From an uncultured Desulfovibrio sp. (GTDB lineage: Bacteria > Desulfobacterota > Desulfovibrionia > Desulfovibrionales > Desulfovibrionaceae): 48,512 nucleotides of DNA. Made by a program: the position numbers and the translations under genes. Below are positions 8,519 through 15,962 of the stretch, piece by piece. The stretch lies in assembly GCA_913060505.1 (NCBI GenBank), contig CAJXRQ010000025.1, forward strand, positions 1-48,512, written 5' to 3'. The notes beneath the pieces are model-generated. The model made no database searches, was not told the DNA's origin, and worked only from the letters and a program-made list of their open reading frames with translations. The stretch's first letter is position 1, and each line of letters opens with the position of its first letter.

Positions 8519-10215
8519 TCGCTTCCATCAATACCGGCCATGGTCCTGAGCAGACCGGACGGGTCGCGTGCACCAAGTGTCCGGGCAAAGTGTTGTTCCT
8601 GTCCCTGTCTTCGGGCAGCAGCCAAGGCGTTGCGGAGTTCTTCCTCTCCGGCGTCCCTGCGGTAGGTGCGAAGGTCGGCAATGGCCAGTTCCAATCCCAT
8701 GCGCCAGTCGTCGGGTTGATGCAGTGTGAGCAGTGAGAGATAACCCACGCGCACTTGTTCCGTGCCGCGAATGGCATGGGTTACGCGCTCCACAAGCCTG
8801 AGCGCCTCGATATGGTCGGGATGAATGGCCAGCAGAAGAATAAGACATTCCATGGCCGAGCCGGGAAGATGTTTCTCTGCGGAAAAAGGGAGGCCGGCCC
8901 TGAGATTTTTCCCGGCACGGTGCAGTTGCTTTGCCCATGTCAGCAGAAGTGTCTCTCTGCTTTGGTCCAGCGGGGCGTGGCGTTTGCCGTCCGCCTGCAA
9001 CTGGCGAAGCAGAAAGGCGCGCGCCATGGCATCCATGTCGTCACCATCGTTACTTCCCATTTGCAAAGCAATCCGAAGTGCAGCCATACTTGCGGTCAGG
9101 TTCAGGTCCATATCCCCGCAGAATTGTTTATCCGTGAGAACCAGTTGCAATAGCTGTCGTGTTTGTTCAGAGGCATCTTTTTTGCGCGTCAGGAGCCTGA
9201 GCATGTCGGCCATACTTGTCTCGGTTTGGGGCAGGGCTGCCATGCGGCAGAGCAATTCGTCCGGTTGGGCCTGCATGTGTCCGGCCTCCATGAGGCGTGC
9301 CATGGTGATCAGAAACCATGTTTTGGCTTCTTCCCCTCTGGCTGCGTTGTTTGATGCCTCCTTGCCATATTGCAACAACGTTTTTGCCCTGTGCCCGATC
9401 AAGTGCTCGGCCTGAACCCGCTCATAGGCGGCACGTCCCATGGCTTGCGTGCGGCGATCATCAGCAAGGTGGCGAGCCAGCAGGTTTTCCAGATCCACCA
9501 CTGAGTCATAGACCTCGATCTCCTTGCCCGGTTCAAACAATTCCCCCAGCTCCGGCCCGATGTCCGGGTTTAACACCAGACAGCCGCAGGTGGCGGCCTC
9601 AAACAGCCGCAGGTTGCTTTCGTTGAAAATGCTTTCATTGGGCACGATTTTCGTTGTGCCGTACAGTTCGAGCATCTGGGCATAGCTGATGTCGTCACGA
9701 ACGGATGGATTGGCGTAGGCAAATTGTTTCTGGAGATGCTCGCACATCCAACGTCGGGCCAGTCTGTGTGCGGAGAAGCGGCCTACAAAGGAAAAACCGT
9801 GTTTGCGGCTGCTCCATGGCTGCCATTTTCCTGCCGGGGCAAACCAGGGGAGCCATCGAACGTCCTGCGCTCCGAGCTTTCGGTATTCGGGGATCCATTT
9901 TTTTTGCGTGGTACAACTGAGGTCGAATAGACGCGCATAGGCCGCATGCCAATGTGCGTTGAGATGAGAATCAAGCCCCCAGAATATCTTGGGGCAGTCA
10001 AAACGGTCCAGACCGGATACCAGCAGCCGTATGGTCAGGTTTTCCTGCTGGATGATCAGTTCAGGGGTAAAATCTTTGTCCCGAAGGCACTCTTCGAGGT
10101 TCATGATTTGCTGGCCCTTTTTCGGAAGCAGGGTCAGTGTTGAACAGCCTAATTCCCGAAAGGCGTTTTCCAGTGCCGGAGGCGTGTGTATGAGCAGAAT
10201 CGACGGTGTGTGCAT
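8509..10215 (-). CDS. CgeB-like glycosyltransferase
   Basis: 568 residues. The N-terminal ~330 residues are a GT-B glycosyltransferase of the CgeB/Glyco_trans_1 kind: FWGLDSHLNAHW, LPWFAPAGKW, FSFVGRFSAHRLAR and the donor-site stretch NESNLRLFEAATCGCLVLNPD. The remaining ~230 residues are helical, probably solenoid repeats. CgeB-like proteins are common beside flagellar genes in Desulfovibrio-type genomes, where flagellin glycosylation is suspected; that role here is inference. The ATG at 10215 has only a weak ribosome site (CCGGGC). Its 3' end overlaps the TPR gene. Confidence 0.75.
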   Translation of the reverse strand: MHTPSILLIHTPPALENAFRELGCSTLTLLPKKGQQIMNLEECLRDKDFTPELIIQQENLTIRLLVSGLDRFDCPKIFWGLDSHLNAHWHAAYARLFDLSCTTQKKWIPEYRKLGAQDVRWLPWFAPAGKWQPWSSRKHGFSFVGRFSAHRLARRWMCEHLQKQFAYANPSVRDDISYAQMLELYGTTKIVPNESIFNESNLRLFEAATCGCLVLNPDIGPELGELFEPGKEIEVYDSVVDLENLLARHLADDRRTQAMGRAAYERVQAEHLIGHRAKTLLQYGKEASNNAARGEEAKTWFLITMARLMEAGHMQAQPDELLCRMAALPQTETSMADMLRLLTRKKDASEQTRQLLQLVLTDKQFCGDMDLNLTASMAALRIALQMGSNDGDDMDAMARAFLLRQLQADGKRHAPLDQSRETLLLTWAKQLHRAGKNLRAGLPFSAEKHLPGSAMECLILLLAIHPDHIEALRLVERVTHAIRGTEQVRVGYLSLLTLHQPDDWRMGLELAIADLRTYRRDAGEEELRNALAAARRQGQEQHFARTLGARDPSGLLRTMAGIDGSDQR

Positions 10216-10406
10216 GTATTGCCCGGTTTGTTGTTGGCCCGTTTTTTCAAAGCGAAGGATACTACGGATTCCCTGACAATGGAAAGAGGGGAAACCGCAG
10301 AACGGGATACGGCACAGCGCAACATCCTTTGGTTAAATTTTTTATGTGAAAATTCTTTTATCCAAGTCTGTTAGGAAAATATAACTTTTGGTTATGTGTT
10401 GTGGTC
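10216..10406. other. AT-rich intergenic region, divergent promoters
   Basis: No gene. It lies between the CgeB start (minus) and the sigma-28 promoter (plus). It contains a small inverted repeat ATAAC-ttttg-GTTAT at 10381-10395. I see no convincing sigma-70 elements for the CgeB gene. Confidence 0.5.
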
Positions 10407-10433
10407 TAAGGATTCCGAATAGGCGGCCGATAA
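10407..10433 (+). promoter_or_regulatory. sigma-28 (FliA) promoter of the flgM-like gene
   Basis: TAAGGATT (10407-10414), an 11-base spacer, then GCCGATAA (10426-10433). The -10 element is an exact match and the -35 element matches six of eight positions of TAAAGTTT-N11-GCCGATAA. Confidence 0.8.
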
Positions 10434-10540
10434 GATCATCAAGCGCGGCCGAAAGTTTTTGAAAACGCACCGCGCAGCCGGTCAAGGCCGAACCCGTGTG
10501 TATTTTGCACAAAGGCGTTGAACGGGGAAACGGGAGACAT

Positions 10541-10572
10541 GGGGGGGGATTGGGCCGCAGGCCCTTCCCCCC
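10541..10572 (+). promoter_or_regulatory. strong stem-loop in the flgM-like 5' leader
   Basis: A G-run pairs with CCCCCC, and inside it GGGCC pairs with GGCCC over a GCA loop, with small internal asymmetry. No T-run follows, so it is not a typical intrinsic terminator. It ends 26 bases before the GTG start and may set mRNA stability or translation. Confidence 0.55.
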
Positions 10573-10598
10573 GCAACGGGGAGCATTGGAGAATTAAC

Positions 10599-10811
10599 GT
10601 GAACTGTAAACGCAACGAACTGGATAACGCACTGAACGGTATTTGCTCGGACCGGGCTTTGTCCCGGTGCCAGACAAGGGCGTCGGAATCGGAGCCTTCC
10701 GAAGAACGGGCGTACCTGCTGGCCGACCTCAAACGTCAGATTCGAGAAGGCATCTACAAGCCCGATATCAAGGATATCGCCCGTATGCTGGCTGGGGCCG
10801 TTGCGCGTTGA
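10599..10811 (+). CDS. flgM: FlgM-like anti-sigma-28 factor (short)
   Basis: 70 residues from a GTG start with GGAG (10588-10591) seven bases upstream. The C-terminal half (ERAYLLADLKRQIREG, then YKPDIKDIARML) matches the FlgM sigma-28-binding pattern: a helix, a short I-x-x-G-x-Y turn and a second helix. FlgM binds FliA until the hook is complete, then is exported. The FliA-type promoter directly upstream gives the expected autoregulatory loop and supports the call. At 70 residues it is shorter than the usual 90-100, mainly in the disordered N-terminal half. The symbol is tentative. Confidence 0.65.
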   Translation: MNCKRNELDNALNGICSDRALSRCQTRASESEPSEERAYLLADLKRQIREGIYKPDIKDIARMLAGAVAR

Positions 10812-11046
10812 CACTGTCTGAAGTCTGTTTTCCCTCCATATTTTTCATTTTACCGGATTTCCTGTCAAAAGCCGTAATCCAAGCCTGTTGCGAGGCTTAA
10901 TCGGACTATGATAGGTTATTGTTTCTGAACAAGTATTCGTTGCAAGTGGTATTTATACAACTCTCGTTGAAGGCCACCTGTTCTTTCCGGGAATGTTTTA
11001 TGAATGTGATGTGAAGCCCCTTCCCGGAGAAAAGGCGAGGAAGCAT

Positions 11047-11310
11047 ATGCAGTATACCAATTCTCCCAAGGCGATCGTCATAGCCGGCGCTCCGGCATCC
11101 GGAAAATCCACGGTCGCACATCGAATTCGTGATGAATTCGGATATTCATTTTTGAGTCTGGACAGTGCCAATTCTAATTACCAAGCTTGGAATTGATGTT
11201 GAAGCGCTTCGCCAGCCTCTCCCTGCCATTTACAAAGAGTATAAAACCATATTTCTGGGACAACTGCGTGCGCTTCGCTATCAGAACATTGTCCTTGAGC
11301 GCTGCAAAAA
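11047..11310 (+). pseudogene. frameshifted, truncated P-loop kinase (zeta-toxin-like)
   Basis: An ATG at 11047 with GAGGAA upstream opens a frame coding MQYTNSPKAIVIAGAPASGK and on to FLSLDSANSNY. The P-loop GAPASGKST is intact. The frame stops at 11196. Homologous-looking coding continues in another frame from about 11180 (KLGIDVEALRQPLPAIYKEY, then FLGQLRALRYQNIVLERC), so a frameshift lies around 11165-11182. The gene then runs straight into the era terminator, so its 3' part is missing. The pattern fits zeta-toxin/AAA-type small P-loop kinases. No antitoxin-like gene is adjacent. I treat it as a decaying remnant. Confidence 0.65.
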
Positions 11311-11353
11311 AAAAGCCCCGACATTCAATAAAGAATGTCGGGGCTTTTTTTTT
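11306..11353. terminator. bidirectional intrinsic terminator (era)
   Basis: Perfect 12-base stem GCCCCGACATTC / GAATGTCGGGGC with loop AATAAA, flanked by nine As and nine Ts. It ends era on the minus strand and also stops plus-strand transcription from the kinase remnant. Confidence 0.95.
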
Positions 11354-11367
11354 GATTAAATATCTCT

Positions 11368-12282
11368 TTATTCTCCCAGTCCCATGGCGCGGAGGAAACC
11401 GGGGTCTTCGGTCCAGCCGGAGCGAACTTTTACCCATAGATCCAGATGGACCTTCATGCCCAGCATTTCGTTGAGTTCCTTGCGGGCACGGGTTCCGACC
11501 TCCTTGAGGTTGGCTCCCTGTTTGCCGATGATCATGCCCTTGTGGTTTTTCTTGGAAGTATAAATGACCGCGCCGACGTGTACACGACCAGCCTGAGCAT
11601 CTTCCTCCCACTGTTCTATTTCCACGGCCGTGCCGTAGGGCAATTCCTGTTGCAGGGAATAAAAAAGTTTTTCACGGATGGTTTCCGCCGCCATGAAACG
11701 CAGGGGGACCGTGGAAATCTGGTCATCCGGGTACATGGGCGGCCCTTGGGGAATGCGCTCCACAATGGCTTTCAGCAAGGCATCGGCTCCCTGTCCTTTG
11801 ATGGCGGAAATGGGAAAAATTTCAGCGTCGGGCCACGTTTCCGAGGCTTTTTGCAACACAGGCAGGAGCGCCGGTTTGTCTTTGAGACGGTCCGCCTTGT
11901 TCACAGCCACCAGTACGGGACGCCCGGATTCGCTCACCGGTTTGACCAGCGGAGCGATTTCCTTGTCGAACAAGTGCAGCTTGGACGCATAAAGGGCTGC
12001 ATCAAGCATGACGACCACCAGATCGCACCCGGCAAGCGCGTTCCATGCCGAATCCAGAAGGTAGCGGTTCATCCTGCCGCGCAGCCTGTGGATGCCCGGC
12101 GTGTCGAGAAAGACCACTTGCTCGGTGTCCGTGGAAAGAATGCCGCTGATGCGGTTTCGCGTGGTCTGGGGACGAGGTGAAACAATGGCCACCTTTTGGC
12201 CGAGGAAACGGTTCATGAGTGTGCTTTTGCCGGCGTTGGGCGGGCCGATAAGTGCCACCATGCCGAATTTGTGGTCCGTCAT
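11368..12282 (-). CDS. era: GTPase Era
   Basis: 304 residues, the usual Era length. G1 GPPNAGKST (about 13-21), G3 DTPG, G4 NKAD and G5 SAIKG are all present, followed by the C-terminal KH domain with GMIIGKQGANLKEVG. Era binds the 3' end of 16S rRNA and helps 30S subunit maturation in the cytoplasm. It is last of four same-strand genes (ABC exporter, cNMP-fold protein, AhpD-like protein, era). Gaps of about 100 bases on the two final junctions leave room for an internal promoter. The gene ends at the strong terminator at 11306-11353. Confidence 0.96.
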   Translation of the reverse strand: MTDHKFGMVALIGPPNAGKSTLMNRFLGQKVAIVSPRPQTTRNRISGILSTDTEQVVFLDTPGIHRLRGRMNRYLLDSAWNALAGCDLVVVMLDAALYASKLHLFDKEIAPLVKPVSESGRPVLVAVNKADRLKDKPALLPVLQKASETWPDAEIFPISAIKGQGADALLKAIVERIPQGPPMYPDDQISTVPLRFMAAETIREKLFYSLQQELPYGTAVEIEQWEEDAQAGRVHVGAVIYTSKKNHKGMIIGKQGANLKEVGTRARKELNEMLGMKVHLDLWVKVRSGWTEDPGFLRAMGLGE

Positions 12283-12393
12283 TCAAAAAACTCTCGGGTT
12301 GTGGGTTGGTTCCTTGGCGGGTTGTATACTGTTCGCGGCCAAAAGACCACAGCGCGGACCGGGCTGCCCCGATCCGCGACGCTTCTGTCAAAA

Positions 12394-12723
12394 TCAGTCG
12401 AAAAGGTTGTCCACTTCTTCATAGACATGACGCATATACATCATTTTGGGTGAGCCTCCCATGGCCACAGCCAACAGTCCCGCGTCGATGATTTCGTCAC
12501 GCGAGGCTCCCTGTGTGGCCGCGTTTTGTACATGCAGCGAAATGCACATGTCGCACTGTGTGAGAATGGAGCAGGCAATGAGAATCAGGCTTTGGTTTTT
12601 GCCCTCAATGGAGCTTCCCTTTTTGATGCTTTCGGTGAATCCCTGATACGCCTTGAAAATGTCGCGGCGGTTTTTGTTCATCTGGCGGAACAGTTCTACG
12701 GCCTTTTCTGCGGGTTCCGGCAT
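12394..12723 (-). CDS. carboxymuconolactone decarboxylase/AhpD-like protein
   Basis: 109 residues. The CMD/AhpD fold is indicated by CSILTQCDMCISLHVQNA, where CDMC followed by H matches the AhpD active-site C-x-x-C-x3-H, and by GASRDEIIDAGLLAVAMGG. Members act as thiol-disulfide peroxidase reductants or as small decarboxylases; the intact cysteine pair favours a redox role. I chose the ATG at 12723 with AGGAGG six bases upstream. It sits between the cNMP-fold gene and era on the same strand. Confidence 0.82.
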   Translation of the reverse strand: MPEPAEKAVELFRQMNKNRRDIFKAYQGFTESIKKGSSIEGKNQSLILIACSILTQCDMCISLHVQNAATQGASRDEIIDAGLLAVAMGGSPKMMYMRHVYEEVDNLFD

Positions 12724-12819
12724 GGCTGCCTCCTGTTTGTTTGCGGGTTGCGAAAATACGGGCACAATCATTCATGAGAGGTACTAGGTTTGAAGCGGCA
12801 CGTTGTCCCGCGCACAGCC

Positions 12820-13341
12820 TTACAGCAAGCTGACCCCGGTGGAGCCGAGACTGTTTGCCGGACAGGTTCCGGCCCGAAGCAGGGCTTCTTCCCAGTCCAC
12901 GATGCTGCGCGTCAGAACTTTGGTAAAGAATACATGGGCCGATGGGTGCTTTTCCAATGCTTGCAGGAATTGCTTGCGACGTATGGTCAGGCAGACCGTG
13001 GTCTCAGAAGCCGTGAGAGTGAAGAGGCGCTTTACATCGGCCATGAGCGCCAGCGCCCCCACGAACGCCCCCGGTCCGAGACTGCCGATTTTGGTGGTCT
13101 GTCCTTCGAGGTTGCGGGTCAGTTCCGCTTTGCCGCTCATGATCAGGTAAGCCTTGTCATCGCCGTCGTCCTGATGGAAGAGGACTGTTCCTGGCTGGTA
13201 GTTCATGGGAGAGCACAGCAGGGCCAATACCTTGATGATGTCCAGCGGGATTTCGCTGAAGTGGGGAACGGCCCTCAGTTGGGCCATGATCGCTTCGTGT
13301 TGGCAGCAATTCTGCCCGCTATTTTCCGTAAACGAGTTCAT
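12820..13341 (-). CDS. cyclic-nucleotide-binding-fold protein
   Basis: 173 residues forming one cNMP-binding beta-roll: PGTVLFHQDDGDDKAYLIMSG, then IGSLGPGAFVGALALM, then a C-terminal helix. No DNA-binding helix-turn-helix follows, so it is not a CRP-type regulator. In the phosphate-binding cassette the usual acidic residue is replaced (FVGALAL where cAMP binders have FGELAL), so the ligand may differ or be absent. The start at 13341 has AAGGAG six bases upstream. The gene overlaps the ABC exporter's end by 23 bases, indicating translational coupling and joint function. Confidence 0.8.
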   Translation of the reverse strand: MNSFTENSGQNCCQHEAIMAQLRAVPHFSEIPLDIIKVLALLCSPMNYQPGTVLFHQDDGDDKAYLIMSGKAELTRNLEGQTTKIGSLGPGAFVGALALMADVKRLFTLTASETTVCLTIRRKQFLQALEKHPSAHVFFTKVLTRSIVDWEEALLRAGTCPANSLGSTGVSLL

Positions 13342-15850
13342 GAAGGGCTCCTTTGCGTTCAAGCAGTTCTTCATAGGTGCCTTGTTCAATTATCTTCCCC
13401 GCCTTGAGCACTGCCACCTTGTCGTAGTGGATCAGCATGTCCAGACGGTGGATCACGGCAATGACCGTGTTGCGGCCATGCCATTTGTTGGTGATGACGC
13501 TTTGCACGCGTTTTTGCGAGGCGTTGTCCAGCGCGGCAGTGGCTTCATCCAGAATCACGATTTTGGGCGACTTCAGGAATACGCGGGCGAGGGCGATCTT
13601 TTGTCGCTGTCCGCCGGAAAGACGGTCTCCCATGCTGCCCACCTGAAACTCGAGTCCCATCTCGACAACCTGCTCCAGAACGCCTTCCATGATCAGCAAC
13701 TGCATGATGCGTTGGTTGATACGTTCCTCGGCCCCGGCACTGTCGTGTTTGACGTGCCCGAAAACAATGTTGTCCTGAATGCTGCGTTGCCGCATGTATG
13801 ACCGCCAGCGCATGAACTCGAAGGAGCCGGGATCGAGTGCCTCCATCATTTCCTGGAATGGTTTGCGTGCCGATTTGATGCGCTCTGCAAGGTCGTTGCT
13901 TAGATGCACCAGCTTATGCCTGCCCGGTGAACTTGCCAGAGCCAGCTTGAGCATGAGAGTGCGTTCATTTTCCCGCAGGTCGTGGCCGCGGTCCAGATGT
14001 TCAGCCACATTTTTGCACTGCTCGAAGTCTTCCTGCGCGATGGGGCTGTTGGAGAGCATTTCCTCCAGCATGTTGTCCACGGTGCTTTCGGGCATGCTGT
14101 TGAAGATGTCCACGGTGCGTGCCGTAAGATCCGCACCCAGTGTTATCAGCGGCTCGGTCAGGTCCTGTTTGTCGAGAAATACCCGGAAAAAGTCTTTATC
14201 GTACAAGGTCTCCAACGCATATTCCGGGTTGGGGGAAGCTCCCGCCGTGATGTTGGATATAACGTTGCTGTAGCGCGAATATGTTTTTTTCGAGAACGGT
14301 TCGATGTCCGCCGCGAGATCATCCCCGTGCTGTACCCGGAATTCGTGTCGGGCATGGATAATGGCTTCCGTCAGTTTCGGGTGTTCTTGCGGATCGATGG
14401 TAAAGCGCAGCCCGAAGCTGAGTACATCAAGGAACAGGCCCACCTGCTGGATGTTTTCAATGATCCTGTCCAGTGAGGGCGTTTCTCCGGCCGCGCAAGC
14501 CCCACCCTGCAAAGTAAGTGCGTCGCAGGAATAGAGCAGATTTTCCCGCACCGTGCCGTTGAAGATGAACGGGTGTTGGGCCACCATGCCCACGTTGTGC
14601 GCCATGTCCTGCTTGGTCAGGGTATTAACGTCGCGTTCCCCCAGCATGACGTTGCCCGACGTGTGCTTGTAGAGTTGAGCCACGCAAAGGGCCAGCGTTG
14701 ACTTGCCGCTCCCGGAGAATCCCACCAGCGCCACGTGTTCTCCCTCCCGAATGGAAAGAGACACGTTGTCCAGTAGTTTGATGTTGTTGCCGACCACATA
14801 GGATACGTTGCGAATGTCAATGGAACCGTCCAGAACATAGGGATCACGGTCGTGAACCGTGAGTTCGTGTTCCGGCACGAGGTCGAAGGCATCCATGACC
14901 TGCCGGTAGCGAACCGAACTGTCGATGTAGATCTGCCAGAATTCCATCAGATCTTTCCATGGTTGGTAGAGCTTGTCATAGGCGGCCTGAAACGCGAAAA
15001 GCGCCCCGAGGTCGAAGCGCCCCTTGATGGTCAGATAGCCGCCGATGAGCAGCAGGGAGAACGGTCCGAGGCTTTGGAAAAAGTTGTTGGAGAATTTGAT
15101 GCCGTATTTGTAGGCGTTCATGATCAACGTTGATCGGTAGAGCTTTTCCAGCGTGCTTTGAAAGCGGCTGCGCTCCAAAGGGATGGATGCGTTGGCATGG
15201 ACCTCGTGCACGCCGGAAATGGATTCCCCGATAAGGCCGGACACTTTCTGGGTGTTGTCGATGCGTTCCCTGTTTGCCCTGTTGAACCGTTTCTGGATAG
15301 GCGGTATGACCAGAACTTCCACCGTGTAGATGCCCACGGCGATAATGCTCAGGAACGGATTGAGGTAAAAAAGGTATATGAAGTAGGCCAGAAACGTGAG
15401 CAGGTTGACCACAGGTACGGCCACGGCGGACCCGATGAAGTTGGCCACCGGGATCAGCTCGGTGATCATGTATGAAATAACCTGCCCCGGCGAGGTCTTG
15501 CGGTAATAATTGAGCGGCAGGGAAAGGGCGTGGGCGTAAAGTTTTTCACGCAGGGTCTTGAGCGTCCGCTCCCCGATGAAGTTTTGCATCAGGTTGATGA
15601 TGTATTTGCACACACCGGCCAGAACAACGCTGACAAGATAAATGCCGCAGTAAAGAAAAAGTTTGTGCAGATCCTTCATGCCCACGGCTTCGTTGATGAT
15701 TCTCTTGGACATTTCCAGGGGAACCAGACGAAGCGCTACCGTAATCAGGATGATGCCGATGACGATGGTCTGCAGGTTGGTATTGCGATGGAACACCCAG
15801 GAATACAGGGACGCTTTGGTTACCGGGGTATTCTCATTTGCTTTGGGCAT
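13319..15850 (-). CDS. ABC exporter (TMD-NBD) with large insertion in the ATPase domain
   Basis: 843 residues, against 580-600 for usual half-exporters. Residues 20-310 form a six-helix exporter membrane domain. The nucleotide-binding domain has Walker A GFSGSGKST (377-385), Q-loop Q425, signature LSGGQ (744-748), Walker B VILDEAT (about 765-771) and H-loop H801. Q-loop and signature are normally about 80 residues apart; here 320. The extra ~250 residues (about 441-689) are mostly helical and charged. The segment after the Q-loop (RENLLYS...ENIQQVGLFLDVLSFGL) is echoed just before the signature (QDNIVFG...LLIMEGVLEQVVEMGL), as if the insert sits inside a duplication. Substrate unknown. AAGGAT precedes the ATG at 15850. 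It is transcribed divergently from the PP2C fusion gene. Confidence 0.88.
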   Translation of the reverse strand: MPKANENTPVTKASLYSWVFHRNTNLQTIVIGIILITVALRLVPLEMSKRIINEAVGMKDLHKLFLYCGIYLVSVVLAGVCKYIINLMQNFIGERTLKTLREKLYAHALSLPLNYYRKTSPGQVISYMITELIPVANFIGSAVAVPVVNLLTFLAYFIYLFYLNPFLSIIAVGIYTVEVLVIPPIQKRFNRANRERIDNTQKVSGLIGESISGVHEVHANASIPLERSRFQSTLEKLYRSTLIMNAYKYGIKFSNNFFQSLGPFSLLLIGGYLTIKGRFDLGALFAFQAAYDKLYQPWKDLMEFWQIYIDSSVRYRQVMDAFDLVPEHELTVHDRDPYVLDGSIDIRNVSYVVGNNIKLLDNVSLSIREGEHVALVGFSGSGKSTLALCVAQLYKHTSGNVMLGERDVNTLTKQDMAHNVGMVAQHPFIFNGTVRENLLYSCDALTLQGGACAAGETPSLDRIIENIQQVGLFLDVLSFGLRFTIDPQEHPKLTEAIIHARHEFRVQHGDDLAADIEPFSKKTYSRYSNVISNITAGASPNPEYALETLYDKDFFRVFLDKQDLTEPLITLGADLTARTVDIFNSMPESTVDNMLEEMLSNSPIAQEDFEQCKNVAEHLDRGHDLRENERTLMLKLALASSPGRHKLVHLSNDLAERIKSARKPFQEMMEALDPGSFEFMRWRSYMRQRSIQDNIVFGHVKHDSAGAEERINQRIMQLLIMEGVLEQVVEMGLEFQVGSMGDRLSGGQRQKIALARVFLKSPKIVILDEATAALDNASQKRVQSVITNKWHGRNTVIAVIHRLDMLIHYDKVAVLKAGKIIEQGTYEELLERKGALHELVYGK

Positions 15851-15962
15851 GTATAATCCTTATCTGTTTTTTCAGGATGTTTCGAGTTATAGACAAAGCC
15901 ATGCGCGTTTCCAAGTATAAGGTGGCAAGCCGGTGGGGTTTCATGGCTTCAGGAGGGATTCG

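Noticed and set aside
10541..10572. Leader hairpin as an intrinsic terminator
   Set aside because: No T-run follows, and the FliA promoter would then be separated from its only gene.
11165..11196. Programmed frameshift in the P-loop kinase gene
   Set aside because: No slippery heptamer or downstream structure at the shift, and the gene is also truncated, so decay is simpler.
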